This document shows, one piece after another, positions 35,650-50,216 of a stretch of 64,000 nucleotides of DNA. The notes beneath the pieces were generated by a model. It was not told the origin of the DNA and did not search any database. It worked only from the letters and a program-made list of their open reading frames with translations. The position numbers were made by a program, and so were the translations under genes. The stretch is from positions 325,224 through 389,223 of the forward strand of contig NW_006281103.1 in the NCBI RefSeq assembly GCF_000203795.2. Reading direction: 5' to 3'. This DNA is from Batrachochytrium dendrobatidis JAM81 (taxonomy: Eukaryota; Chytridiomycota; Chytridiomycetes; Rhizophydiales). Position 1 is the first letter of the stretch; each line of letters opens with the position of its first letter.

Positions 35650-38600
35650 CTACCAAGCAAGACTTGTAATCAACGAAACTCCTCGTTTGATCCAATGTAA
35701 TTGAGGAAGATTCGATGGAAGTTCAATGGTCAGTACGTAGTTTGTGGAGTGGCCGGTTGTAGAAAGAGTACCCGCTCGTGTTAATGTCTTGTATACCGGA
35801 CAGTTGTAGATTCCAGATTCGGGTTTCTTTCGATTGGGTTTGGGAAGAAGCCATAATACACTCATTTCTGTATATAATTCTTTGGGTCGACTTTCAGTCA
35901 AACATCTTTGTACTGGATCCCATCGAGCACCTTCAAGAAATAGTCCTCGAATATAGCATCCATCGCTTGGTTTACTTCGGAACTCGTCCCATTTGGTATC
36001 CATGACTTTAAATTCAAATCCAAGTAAATCAATCGATACTACATATTTACGAGCGTAGTTTTGTAGAGTTCCTGTAAGGAATGCCTGTGGAAAGAAAAAC
36101 CCACTAATCCAAAATACTGTTGGAATGCCCTGATCAATCCACTTTTGAATAAACTCGCATCGGAGTGTCAAATCTACACCCCACGATGCAAGCGATTTTA
36201 GTGATGGATACGCCTTGGCTGCCCAGATTTCAGGCACTTGGTTGATGTACATGCTATTGCACATTGTTTCCAAAGACTCGGAAAGCACAACAAGACCCTT
36301 GAGTGCTTTGATCATTTCAATAGTGGTTGAATGAATGGTTGACAGTAGTCTGTTGTATCGAATCACCTCTTGTACAAGCACTGTCGACATGCTTTCCTTG
36401 TACTCGATGGGATATTTTTTGGTCACATAGTCCATGGAAAATGGCTTGGGGATTTTTTGCTGAATCATTGCAGCAATATCTGATAGCTGTTCATCTCGTG
36501 TTTTTCCCGATGAACTCTTACTGCTTTTTGGCATCAACGTGAGTAGCGATTCAAACAAATCATATGTCTTTTTTTGTGCAAAGGTGATGTTGGCATTGTT
36601 GTGCATTGCAAAAATCTCGGTGGTTTCGTCAATTGGCAATGATTTAATGTATGCCTTGTAAGAATTGTACGAGTCCGCTGGAATCGACTTATATACGACG
36701 CTACTGGAAAATAAATATGTGTCTTCAAGAACTTTGGGTGTGTAGTAGTCTTCCAAAATTCCCATAATCAACCGCCGATCCCAATCATCAGTCACACGTC
36801 CACCATAGTTGATCTCACCAACAGTGTATTTCAGTACCTTGAACGGAATCTCCTCATATTCCTCCAAGAACATCTTAAGCTGCCGAATGCAAATACGCAA
36901 ATCTCCGTCTGTGAACTCGTAGGGAATGTTCCATCCAAGCGCACCAAATTTACGACGCTCCTGAATAACAGCATGGAAAAAGCACAGTGAAAACAAAAGT
37001 TTTTTCCACTCGACTGGTTTTTGGCATTGATTCAGCATTTCATCGTTAAAGGTGCTATAGTTGCGCATAAGATTGGCTTTGATACCGTTTGGAGGTTCAA
37101 GCGTTGTTTTTACACCATTTTGAAGGATTGTAACTGGAAATTTAGGTGTTGGCATTGATGTCAACCAAAGACGGAAATCTCGGTGCACCTTGTCCATTGT
37201 AATGCTGTCAATAACGCGGTCTAAACTGGGCATCCACGATGGTGACAAATGACAATTTTGAAGTAGAATCCATAGTCCACGCTCCATACCCTCCTTCATC
37301 AATGCTTCTGCACGCGGACCCTGCCCTTGACCTAAAGACACAGAGGTCAATTTCTTAGACATGCGCATTTCTTCAGCAAACTTGTAAAGCGAATTTGCAG
37401 GATCTGCTCCTGGTGAAAGCACAAAAATAAGAGGTGTAAGTGGAGTTGATTCCTTAAACAGCGCTGAAAGATCAGATGTCTGTGGCTCAATAAAACGCTC
37501 CCCTAACTGCGCTGCAACAAAATCTTGAATGCCAGAAGTTACACAATCAGCGCGCAAGCAACGCAGCAGCAGCAATTTTTGGAATCCATCAAGTTTATCT
37601 TGCCAGATTCCTGGCAATGGCTCACGATGAGGCGTAGAACTATCGAATATAGCCATGTAATGATCAATCGATTCTGTAAATCCAGTATCAAAATCAGTAA
37701 AAAAGGCAAGTGTTGATAGCCCCATAATTGCATTCCAACTTTGCACAGATAACCAATCGGGTGCTGGATTTTGCAGAGTTTTATCGTGAGCGGCACTGCC
37801 AGTAAGAAGAAATCGCCATTCATCCATATCAATTTTGTTATCGTTCATAAGAATCCGAATTGTCAGCAAAAACGAAAAAAGCAGCTTGTGTTTCTCAAAC
37901 AAGGATCTGCACACATTGGTAAAAAGCGAAAATGTAAAGTAGTCGTTGATGTTGAAAACACGCTGCTCAATATCATCTGATTTTTCTGAATGACTGATGG
38001 CTGAAGTAAATAGGTTCATAAACCAATTCAAAGAGTATTGATACATGGGATCAATGCTTGCCAGCTCAGTGATGCAAAAGAATAAAATGCGTGTGCGGAC
38101 TGCTACAGGCACATACTTGTTTCGCGTTGTGTCGATTTCCCTTTCAGTCTGCTCAGCGGCTGCTACTTTTTGCTGAATTTCTTCAGACGTTTCTTTTGAA
38201 GCACCAAGAGTTTCAATCAAACGCTCATCATCAACCGGGCTTCCTTGAACCGAGGATAAAAGATATAGAATCTTGTCTTCAATCTCCTTTAACTCTCGTT
38301 TCATCTAAAAAACATAAAGTGTAAATAAAACTTTTTTCAGTAAACCTATTCCAAATAATTTGACCAAACTTTTGTAGTGGTTGTATATTACCTGTGCATT
38401 ATTAATAGTGAGTTGGTTTTTAGCTTCCTCAAGATCGGGTCGTTCATTTGCCACGACAATTGCTAGCAACTGATCTTCCAGTCCGCTTGGAGCTAGAGTA
38501 AAGTTGACAAGTGTTGCAGTGGCACTGGTTTCTGGAGAGTAGTGTGGATTTGGAAGCTTAGTAGTAATGTAAAACTTGAAATCGTCGTGATATGGAAGAA

Positions 38601-41600
38601 TACTATCGCCAACCTTGATCACTGTGCTTCCTCCCTGTTTAAAAGTCTGACGCATTAGTATAGGCTCAAGTGCTGGATCAAGCTTTTCTCCAACGTTTTC
38701 AAGAAGAACCGATTTTCCAAACCGAATGGCATTTTCAAGAGTGCGCAAAAAGTCGCGGTCGGTCAATTTGACGATATCCAAACTATGTTCACGCTCCATA
38801 TTTCGGATCCATTTGTTTGCCTGTCCTTGTGGGTCGATCAGCAAAGGCCAGCGACGTGAGTTTTGTACAATAATAGCATTGTCTCTACTAAGCGAGTCTT
38901 TTGGTAGACCAAACAACTCCCATTCTCGAAGTTTGACGTTGTCACCAAGCGCATCCCAAAGTGAGGTATTTTCAGAATGAGGGATCTTCAGCTGAAGCAC
39001 ACTGCCAATCCACTCACGCATCAGCAAGCTACGATATTCTGCAGTAAATGGACCAAGATAGGCAATAGCTCCACTCGCAAGTAAAATATCGCCAATAATG
39101 TTTCCAATCTTCATGTCAAACTGGTCAACTGCAAGTGCCCATCGCTGTTTTTCACCACTCAGGCCAGAAATCAACTTTCCAGCTCGAGACAATTTGACAT
39201 TGCATTCTTCTACTTTACGAGATAGTTCTTCCTTTTTAGCAACCGACTCGGCATACTTTTTCTCCATCTCTTTAATGTTCATTTCAGCCTCCTTCATCTT
39301 TTTCTTGAGCTCGGCAAGAGCCTTGAGCGTAGCGTCCAATGATTCTTGCGCTTCTTGCAAACGGGCACGCTTAGGAGCAACAGAGCGAGATACCCAATAG
39401 TATTTTTCCATTGCACGTACCCATTGACACATGGAAGTCGCTGCACGAGACACACGTGAAATGACGCTGACCTGAAATTCAGGCGAGTCAATGTATGGCT
39501 TAATTTTTTGAACCGTGGCTTCTGCAATATTTTCCTTGTCAAAATTCATTAGACTATCCAAGAAGCGTTGAGGGTCAGCTAGTAATGCACGACCTGGTTC
39601 CCAGTAATCGTCAATCTTTTTTCCTGGCTTGTCTCCATCAATTTTTTTAGGCTTGATACCCTTCATGATGCAAATAGCTTCAATCACAAGTTTAACGCCT
39701 TCGGGGGGTCTTTGCATAGATCGAACTTCAATAATGTCGTTTTTGGAAAGAGAGTTGAGAGATTCAACAGCAGCATCAAGGGCTGGAAGTGCTTCATCCA
39801 AATCGCGCTTAGCATCTTCAGCAATAGCCTTGGTTTCCTCAGCCTTTTTACTGGATGCCAGCTCTTCCTTGATGACATTCTCTTTGATTTCCTCGGCCTT
39901 GATTTTGTCCACAGCAATTTTTTTCATGGCATACTCTGTTTCTTGACTGGTCTGCATTAACATGGGTTGCATGGCTTCGAGTTCTTCCTGTAAAATCTCT
40001 ACTTCTTTTGTAGCATTAAGCAGTTTTTCCAAACCTGTAGCTGTGCGTTTGCGAAGAGAAATCAGTTCATTGCGTTTCTTTTCTAGCAATCGTTTGTATA
40101 AACCAAGCAGCTCAAGATACGATTTTGGAGTGACATAATTGTTTCTGCTCAACTCTGACCGATAGGTAATGCATCTTTCGCGAACGGATTCGTGCATAAA
40201 CACACAAAGGTTTACAATTCCATCAATAACATGCTCTGATCCCAAATCACTTATTTCAGATATAGAATTGGCAGCAACACTACGCAGAGCATCTTCTGGC
40301 CAGGTGGAAAACCAATCAATTGTGCAGCAATTAACCAAACTTGGAAACATGCGAAGTCGGTTTCTAAATGGATCGCCAATTGGGCTCATACAAACAATCA
40401 AATGAAGATTGGTGCGAATCCGTTGTATATACAAAGCAAATAGGTTTTCTCGGGTGCTTGGAATTGCCTGCTCGGCAGCAATTGGGCGAACTCCATTCAG
40501 AATACGATCCATTTCTTCACTCGTGTAAATATTGGGTACATCACCACCATTGAGTATATTGTTGATATCCTCAAGATTGCTCTCTGATACAATTTGCGTG
40601 TCGGTATACAAAAATACTGTAGGTTTTCCTTCCAGACCAGCGGCAAATAAAACCTGTTAATATTGAGCATAGTCCCAGTATAGGTTAGTTAAAAACAGTA
40701 GAATACGTCAAATAGCCACATTTGATTGGTTTACAATATTCTTTACCTTTTTTAGATCATCTCGCCATTCCGTTTGACCATAATTTTTTGAAATTTCAAT
40801 CTGAAATTGCTCAAACTCTTCCATAAATGTTGCTAATCTACTCAAGCTTTGACGACCACTTCCGCCTACACCAAGCAAAAGTGCATGTCCTCCTGGCTGG
40901 CGAATTATACGGCAAATACGACTTACGTGCTCAATTGCATCCAAAAACATGACTAGTTTCATTGGACTGGTAGATGATCCATTGTAGTCATCAAGGTACT
41001 CTTCTGCCAGCTTTACCAGTCGACGTAAATCCTAAAATAAATAGTACAACCAGTGTTAGAGTTGAAAATAGCTAAATGCAAAAGTCAAAGTAGCAATAGT
41101 TGTAGAATGTATAGCATTGGTGTTGACATGCCTTGACTTCAGTGTAAATCTTTGGATCTGCTCCAGGAGTCATATAATCGCCATAAAGGAGTGGCTCACT
41201 AATAACGACCTCGCTCCACGACAAATCCAGTTTATCGTTCATTGTATTCATCATGAGAGTTTTGAACCAATTTTTGTCGACGTTATCTACAAGTCTATCT
41301 TGGAATACACGTTGGCATTCATGAATCCACAGTCGAACAATATCTGTTTCGACATTGACAGTCTTGAGATCAGCACTGAGAACGCCTTGTATCACCTTTG
41401 CCAAATCACGTAAATTAAACGTATAATGTGATTTGGTTGGAGTGGGCAATAGCTCAGATCTAATGGTGTTGTAAATGGCGATAGACGCATCCACAAGCGA
41501 ATCGGTGCTCTTTGTAATTTCTGGAGGAAATTTGCTAAGAAATCCACCAAGAATCGTGGTAAAAATACGTTTTAAAGAAGTATTTTCCATTTCAACGAAA

Positions 41601-44600
41601 CCAATCAAGTTGAAATGTCTTAAAAACCGGCTTGTGGTTGGGTTGCGACCACCTCCAGGAGGACCCATGGCACAAATAAAGGAAATGTCGACAATTTCCA
41701 TAAATTTGCCAATATTTTTACGATCATACCATCCCTGACAATCCATCCATTGACGAAGCAGTTCAATTGGTGGCTGGGCATTGCAAATGTCAAGCTGAGG
41801 CATATTGAGATCGTCGATGAAAATAATAAACTTTTTTCCTACAGGCGGACCAAACACACCCTTGCGACGCTTCTCTAGTTTACTATCAATAAGATCCTGT
41901 GTCTGGTTTGCACTTGTTCTTGCAGAAAAGTTGATGATCAACGGAGTCCAATTGACATCAAGTCCTTTCATGAGCTTCTGCTGAATTGTGATGCTTTTTC
42001 CAGTACCAGTAGGTCCGGTACATAGCACGTGGTAGTCGTTTTTTACAAGAATATCGATAAGAAAACTGTTTCGCACAGTATCCATTGTCTGGACAATCAT
42101 GTCAGATTTACCCGATTTAAAAGCTTGATCTTCGTTATCCGATTCAAGAAGATGCATCCAGTTTATCCACTCTAGTTTTTCAATATTAAACGTAAAATCA
42201 TACACCAAACCACTGTCTGGAATAACGGTTGAGCATGAGTGAGATACCAGCTGTCCACGCAACCATGAATCAAACTTTTTTCGACCTTCTGTATCGCCAG
42301 TCGCACCAACAGACCAAACCAATGCAAAAATAAATAATGGCCCAATAACTTTTTTGAACTCTAGGGACTGGATTGGTTGCTTGTCGCCAACTGGGTTGGC
42401 AAGTGGTTTAAACAGAGAGTCTAGAATGCGCAAAAGACTGGCCACCAATCCTCCATTTGTAGTTGGTACAGCTTCTTTAACTGATTTTCGAACAAAATCA
42501 AGGCTGGCATTTAGATAATGTTCCAAAATAGGCTCGAGCTGTTCGCGAAGCACGGAAGCTAAATTTTCACCCAAAGTAGTATGTTGTAGCTTGAACCAAC
42601 TCACACATAGTGGCAAGATACCAAGCGCATCGGGTTCCATATATATCATTCCACAACGAGAAACTGTGGCAGGGGATGCAAATGCAAGGTCTTGAACTTC
42701 AAACATCATGGTTTGTGAAGGCGACATTTTAATAATCTCTCCGCTTGATAAGCATAGCTTCTTGTTATCGTCGAGTAGTGTGTTCATGGATTCAACCCAA
42801 ACTGCATCGACTGGACCGTCAAACACATACCACTTTTTATCCAATGATGTGTCCTCAACACCTTCTCTCATTAAACAAGATAGGATTCCATCGCTCCATT
42901 CGTGTGTTTGTTGGTCAAATTCTCCATATAACTGTCCCATTGTGATTGATTTAGGATTGAGGGTATTTACTTTGACCTAAAAATGTAAATCAAAAAGTTG
43001 TAGTGTCAGCAGATTTTGCTTGGTGTATCAAAAACTATAACATAGTCAACCACACCACGGCTTGATTCACAGGTTGATTTTTTAGACAAAAACAATCCTA
43101 CCTTTTGAAACGTAGTTCCATTTGGAGCAATATCTCCTTCAAGAGCAGACAGACTGCGAGACAAAACGCGAAGACACGAGGTTTTACCGCCGCCTGTTGG
43201 TCCTACAAGCATAAGTCCGTGTCGCACAACAGTGGTCTCATATAGCTGAATACACTTGCGAATAAACACTTCTTGGGGTTGAAGACCCAATTTTTCACAA
43301 GAACGATAAAGTGAACCGAGAAGCTTGTCATAGTCGATTCTTGATTGTTCAATGCCAGGGAAAAGATCGCTAATGATGCCATTAAATAATGGAACATCGT
43401 CTGCTAGAAATTTAGGAAGATTGCAATCACATAAAGCGCGCAACAGAATGAGATCCTCGCCGGCAGTTGGTTGTTCGCGCTTGAGATTTCCAGCCGACGA
43501 AATAACTGTTTTAACAGCGCGCATACCAAAGTCGTAATGGTCTTGTGATGACAATTGTTCAGAACTGAGCTTGAATGTCACTACCATTTTTTCAGCAAGT
43601 ACTTTGGCATTGGAGAATCCAAACGAAAATAAGGAAATCTCACCAATCATGGCATAGTTGGGAATCATCATGGCTACTGGGCGGAACAGAGCTTTCAAAT
43701 TGTCTGGCAACTCAGTACGACCGGCATAGCCTGGATTCATTGTGATAAAAATGGCATTGCTTGCATTCAGAGGCAAATCAACGCCTTCAAACATAAACCG
43801 AGTCTGACCAGCAACACACGCCTTTTGGATTGTAGTGATTTGCTGAGCAATAACTGATAATACTTCAATATCAATACGATTGAATTCATCAAAACAAGCC
43901 CATGCTCCACTGGCTGCCAATCCCTTGAAAAACTTGGCCATTGCAAGATAGTCCAGTTGATCGGAACAATTAAACACAACACACTGTTTTGCAAGTGCCT
44001 TGGCCAGATCTTTGACAGTTTCAGTTTTTCCGGTACCTAAGTATAATAATATTAGCTTTTGTTCGTGTTTATATATTTTCAATCTGCGAAAATCTACGCC
44101 AGACTGTGAATTTGATCAATGCATGACAATTTATACTCACCAGCAGGACCAGCGGGAGCACCTCCCATTCCAAGATGCATTGCTCCAGTGAGAGTCAGGT
44201 AGCAGCGGTCAGTCAATGGGGTAATAACCAGTCTGCCAGTGTTGCCAAGGTACTCATAACCATACTTGAAATTTGCATTCACAATCTTGATTCTTAATTC
44301 GTCTTGCTCCCAATAGTATCGCAACTGACTAATCCACTCAAAATCATTGGCATTGGATATGTTCGAGTCCACTAGTTTTTTAACAACGTCGCGACTGTGA
44401 ACGTCAATCACAATAAGATCTCCAAGAACAAGACGATTGAGAAAGGGAAGCTCTCCCCGTACCAATGTAACCAAACCCTGAAGCTGTGATAAAAGCTTGG
44501 CATAAAGCGCCTTGAGTCCAGAAACTCCAGACTTGAGGGCTTCTGTGACTTCTGTAGTCCAAAAGGTTTGTGATCCTGCCAAAACAGCTTGTCCTGGCCA

Positions 44601-47600
44601 GTTGAGAACCCAAGAAGCCCGCGTCTGTGTTGAATATGTTCCAATAGCATCTCGAATCACCTTTTTTACACTTTGACGCATTTGATCTTCCACACGAAGC
44701 AACCATTCTTCAACTGGTCCTTTTGGATAAAATGGCTCTTCAAAATCAATTTTCTCACCCTCGGCTGAATACATGGCCAAGATTTTTCGATCTGGCGCAA
44801 ATTCAAGTGAGGCCACATTTTCAAAGCATTTACGAAGATGGGGCTGAACTGCAGTTGGATCTTTGGTTTGTGATAGAATTTGAAGCAGTTCATCGTCACT
44901 GAGAAAGAAGAATCTTGGAAACGAAATACGTTTTCCCTCTAGATATGCAGAAAGTCCCTTGGAAACTAATTCAAGCAGCTTGTTGCATTCGCGAAACGAG
45001 TCCAGTAATTTGTAGTCACTGCAGCAGTCAATGACACCTGGTTTTTGTTTTGCCTGGCTCATGATTCGGCGCCAAGTGCGATCCATGGTGGTAAATCGCT
45101 TAGACTCGACTGGAAGTTGGGTAACAATATCGTCGCTACCAAAAATGGGCTCTAGATAAAGCCAAGAGCGTTGGCATGCCATCCATGCATCCAAAACTTC
45201 TTGGACTGTGCGCAATTTGTTTTCCCAAAAACTGATTTTTTCCGAAAATGGCTTTTTGTATGGGGAAAAACTCATGCCTTGAGTCATGACAATATGGTCA
45301 TCTAGCAATCGTGTGACTTCCTCTGATGTTTTCATAATAAAAGTGCCAGTGTCCTTGTAGGGAAGAATCTCAAGCATGGTTGATTTCCATTCGGTATCCA
45401 TTTTTTCAAGAGCATTTTCAATAGAGTACTCTTTTCCAGCAACATCGCATACTTTGGAGATGAGGTCGACACGATCCAAAAGTTTCATATTCAGTAAATT
45501 AGTAAGCGTAAATGACGCATCAGGATGCAGATTCATGTTGAGTTCTTCGCTCAATCGATCCCAATGGCGATCTCGCATCCCAGGATTTCGAAGTGCTTGA
45601 ATAAGTGGTAGATATGGTTTGAACTCTTCGACCTCTTCCTTGATTTGACCAGCTACAGCAAGGCAGCCAGGACTATTTTTAAAGTGCTTGAAGCTTTTGA
45701 AAATAGTGCGCCAAGCATTCATTAAATTTTTTTCTACTTCTTCAGCATTGAGCTCAAGAAACCCACCCAGCATCCATTGATCTTTCCAGCGAGTCCAGTC
45801 GTGACAAGTGAGCCACAAATTCTTGTACGGCTCAAACTCGCGTATTAACTGGGCCACTTCATCATACTTGGTTGGTTCTTGATTGAACAGCCGTTCGCGA
45901 CTATTAAACAAAGTTGCAAGAGACTGAGCTTCTTTAAGTTCGGTAGATATTCTATTAACATCAGCAACAATCTCGGTAATACGTGACAGATCAGAGTGTT
46001 TACTGAATTCAGCAATGATGGTTGTAAGAGTGTAGATGCGATCTTTGAAAACTTCTTGATCGGTAGACAGGTTTCGAGAAAACGTTGCTTCATCAGCTGT
46101 AAGAGCTAGTTCTGTAGCAGCCATCAATTCATCAATTCGTTGAGACCAGCCAAACGCATTCCAACGAGCACGCATATCTTCATTGCTACACTCAAATCGA
46201 TGCTTTTCAAGAACCTCATAGTTGTGCAGCATTTCTTGAATACGAAGATTTTGCTGGCGACTTGATTCGGCTACAGTTTTGATATAATCTCGCAGTCCAA
46301 TCAGCTCTTCAATTTTGGTTGGGCGTTCTTTGAGTCGAGTTTGGATCTGTACAAACGTTTGAGAAATAGATACTGCAAGCTTTGCTGTTCGCTTACTGAG
46401 AAGCTCCAAAATGACTTTACTAAGATCTTTACGCATAGCAGAACGAAGACTTTCACAATTGATCCAAAATAATCCAATAATAATGTGATTGGGAATATCT
46501 TTATCCAATGCTTCCCACTCTGAAGTGTATTTGGCAATGTCTTGTTCCATTTCTGCAACTGTGCGATTCTCGCTTTCGTACTGAATTGCAAATTGTGCTA
46601 TATCAAGATTAAGTAATTTTGTATGTTTTTCATACTGGGAAATATAAGTATCCAGTGGTGCAAGTCCCTTTCGAATGGCCTGTAGCAAGCAAGCGCGTAG
46701 TTTGTTTATAGCAGGTTCTTTGTGGTGAACCGTTTGAAGAGTGGGCTTGGATGCCCAAAACATTTGATCCAACACAAGTGGTTCAAGTTGTGGAAGGTTT
46801 TCGGGTGTATTGATTGCTTTTTCAAAAATAGCCATAAGCGACGATTCAAAAGCACGAAAATCTGTGTTATACTGCAAACGACCAGCTTTAAATAGCAGGT
46901 CAAGCATAAATAATGGCTTGCGAGGCTCCTTTCCGTTTGAATCAATGACTCGAACATCGCTTATAGAATTAATCGTTACAGTTTGCAAAGTAATACTTTT
47001 GATGAGTTTGGTATACTCTTGCAAAGAGTTGAGTACCAGAAATCTTAGCGAGTCTTGCATTATAAAATTGATTGCAGTCATAACCTTGAATAGTTTGCTG
47101 ATTTTGTATACTTCCATGTTCGATTCTTGCATATTGTACCATCCCTTGCCCACATCTTTAAATCCAGTCTTGATGATATTTTTAAGAACATTTATCCACC
47201 TATAATTACCAATCAATCAATAACAGTCAATACTGCTATATTTGATCAAACTATAAAGCAACACTACTTGAAACAGATTTATAAAGTCAAACGCTTACCC
47301 ATCTTTGAGTGTTCCTCGAACATTTTGAAGAGCTTGTGATTGAAGCTGCTCAAACTCGTCAATTTTGACAATTTTGGTGATATTGGTAGCAAACAGATTG
47401 GTATTGGCCAACTTTTCACATTCAATCCTGACTTTAGCCAATGTGCGAATTACTTCAACTTTGGTGAGGAACGATGCAAATTCAAATGACTTTTTGCTTG
47501 CAACAAAATCAAACATGGGCAACGGTATCTTTCCAAATCTAATAGAATTAAAATTAGTATTTCTATGACTACATTTTAACAAGCTATAGCCAACCTACTC

Positions 47601-49479
47601 TTGAATTGCGTGCTCTGGTTCAAGAATTGGCAACTCTATTGATGGATAATTGAAACGACCCATTGGTGTTGATACCTGTTTTTGAATGTAATTCATATTG
47701 ATTAGGATCCAATCTTGATGCTCTTCCAGGTAATATATGCATGAAAATAGTTGGCATACCTCTTTTTGAAATACTAAACTGTTCATTGTACGAGCATAGT
47801 CTAACGAATATTCAGCAACAAGTTCATCGACTGCAGGAGTTCCGCGTAATTTCTTAAATGTCTTGGTTTCGATCCCAGCCTTTTCCATAATTCTCTTAAT
47901 CTGCTCAGACGAAATTTGAGAAATATCTTCTCCAATCGGCATGCAATCTATATATAAACTCAATCGCTGATATTTACAAAGCAAACCATGACACCATTCG
48001 GATGGGTATAAAACTGATTTAATGAGTACCCTAAAACACAAAAGATCTCGTGCAATCAGAAAAAGTAGTCACAACTTACAAGTTTTAATGCAGCTTGATA
48101 TCGCTCATAGTATGCAAAAATGACTCGTTGTGCAAACTGTTCAGGATTTTCAGCAAGAAACATAAGATTGATTCTACACAATACAAATACGGTTGAGTGC
48201 ATTTCATCAAGTTTTGTGATATGCATGTACACCAAGTTGATCAAGCACTGTAGGTATACCTATCAATCCAAGCTTCTTTATCGGTCGTCATCCGAGGGTT
48301 ACCCATTTCTTGACTAAAATCCTCACGCAAAGCTTCGTCGTCTGGATTTAACGAGGCATTAAAGTCATCATCGGTTTTGCAATCAAGAGTCCAGCCATCA
48401 AATGAGCGCCACTTTATTTTCCATTTATTACAGAGTTGATCATATGCGACGGCAATGCAATCCATCCACTCGCAGCCATTGAAGCCGCGTGCTGGAATAG
48501 GAATAACTGCGTATCGAATATCAGGAGCATTAGGGCAAGTCAATCCACAAGACAATGGAAGCGACGCCAATTTTTTCAATGCTTCAGGTGTGGGGTCGTC
48601 AGGAACAACCGACATATCAAGCCAATCATTGACAGTACGCGTTTCAAACTCGGTATTATCGAAAATACTTAGAGGAAGTAGGTTTGCAAAATCTGTAGTA
48701 GTTAAGCTTTTTTTCTGTGGTGTTGCTAATCCAAAGTCAGTAGAAAGATGACTGGCTTCATGGTTTGCGTTTGAATTCTTTACAGGTGTATCATCGTCAT
48801 TTTGTTTTTCCAAGTCTTCAATGCTATTCATGTGTTGATCAGATTGTGGTAAAGCAGTGTTTTGAAGATTCAAAGGTATTTTTTTATCAGTCTTGTCAGT
48901 AAAATCGGTCAATGGATTAGCACCAATTGCTCCAGACGCTTTAAGTCGATCCAACCCATCGATAATAAGCAAATCAAGGCGATGTGAAGAATACATTCTT
49001 TTACGTCGCTCAATTTCAATTTTCCGAGGAGTCTGACCAGGACGAGACACAAATGGTAGCATAACCTTTGGTTCTAGTGCTTTACGATAATTAATTTGAG
49101 TATGTGGGATGGCTGTTGATTTGGTGGACTGAATACTAGAAGTAGGTGGGGTTTGAACCATTTGAGCAGCAAACGAATCTTGTTTGCTTATTGGTCGGCG
49201 GAACGAGCGTGTTGAAGGTACAGTTGCAGACGAGGCAACATAGCTAGGTTTACCAATTGGAGGGAGTGGCTTTGGAGTACCAAAAAATGTTGGTTCGGGG
49301 TAGTCAAGAGGGCTTAAAATATATTCACTAAAAACTGCACATCTGCCAAGTGGAGCTGCAGCCGGTGCAATAGTTGGTCTATCTTGCACAGATGAAAATG
49401 AAGGAACAAGTATTTTTGACCTGTCTGACGCAGCTGTTGGATCTACCACAAGAGGGACATGCACCCTTCTATTGTCCAT
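35650..49479 (-). CDS. DNAH1: Axonemal inner-arm dynein heavy chain, DNAH1-like
   Basis: A motor protein of the flagellar inner dynein arm that drives zoospore swimming, of roughly 4,200-4,300 residues. The exons, in transcript order, start at 49479 (a disordered Pro/Ser/Thr-rich N-terminus, [14 protein letters not shown]) and then run 48224-48080, 48041-47595, 47582-47312, 47200-44141, 44036-43090, 42980-41130, about 41030-40745, 40653-38392 and 38304-35650. The tail has [23 protein letters not shown]1 Walker A is GPAGTGKTET, split by an intron. AAA2 has [13 protein letters not shown]3 [10 protein letters not shown], and AAA4 the weakened [10 protein letters not shown]. The stalk and microtubule-binding region (about 40100-39150) includes [20 protein letters not shown]. 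The C-terminus has [20 protein letters not shown] and ends [15 protein letters not shown]. Conserved blocks match DNAH1 best in my recall; DNAH3, DNAH7 and DNAH12 are the alternatives. Confidence 0.93.
44037..44140 (-). other. Intron inside the AAA1 Walker A codons of the dynein gene
   Basis: The exon ends GGA CCT GCT G and the next starts GT ACC GGA AAA ACT, so the P-loop GPAGTGKT forms only after splicing. The donor is GTGAGT and the acceptor TACTTAG. The intron is 104 bp and phase 1. Confidence 0.9.
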
Positions 49480-50216
49480 TGGCCAAATCTATTTTCTTGG
49501 AAAAGCGTAGCTGTATAGTGGGTATTTGGACAATGTCTTGAACTATATAGAAAGAGTAAAAGTGCAAAATTAGATGCTGTTTAAACAAGCGGAACCAATA
49601 AATAGTTTGTTAGTTGTATAGACTGAGTACTCGCTTTGGAAAACAAGATGTAAGCCTTGAACTGTAATAATCCGACGCGTCAAACTCCGCTCGCTTATAA
49701 CTTGATATTCCAAATAGGTTGCACTTTGAAATTGGTTTATCAACTAAAAATATTCATTAGTTATTTTCATGTCTTGTTAGAATATCAAGTTGACCAACTC
49801 ATTTCAAGCTGACTGAAACAATAAACGAGTATTTTGATATTAATTTATGCTTATTAAAGCCAGCATAATGCACTGCACAATCAGATTCATACAAGTATAT
49901 GCTTGGTGGGTTGATTTGTATTTATACTCTTATTATCAATATATATCCAAGTTATTTCAGTAAAAATAGTACAGTAATCCGTATTTAGCCCTTGTTTGGC
50001 AGCAAGACTGAATTCAAACGCACTTTTGGTAAGAGTGTTCAAAGTATAACATTTCACAGGTTTGAAACCGACCAAAATGTGACAAGATAAACAAGGGAAT
50101 GTTATGCGCATACCTTCATTCATTAAAATAGTAATTTCAAAAATGTAAACCAGGATTCATCACAATTGATATTAATTCAGCATCAACTGTATAATGTATC
50201 AAAATCTACACGGCAC
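49480..50216. other. Spacer upstream of the dynein gene
   Basis: About 740 bp between the USP14 stop and the dynein start, both on the minus strand, so it must contain the dynein promoter. One minus-strand open frame of 78 codons (49887-50123) has no recognisable features. No repeats were identified. Confidence 0.4.

Noticed and set aside
38726..39960. Plus-strand open frames opposite the dynein stalk region
   Set aside because: Antisense shadows of a highly conserved dynein segment.
49887..50123. Minus-strand open frame of 78 codons between USP14 and dynein
   Set aside because: No recognisable motif and no support from splice sites; treated as spacer.
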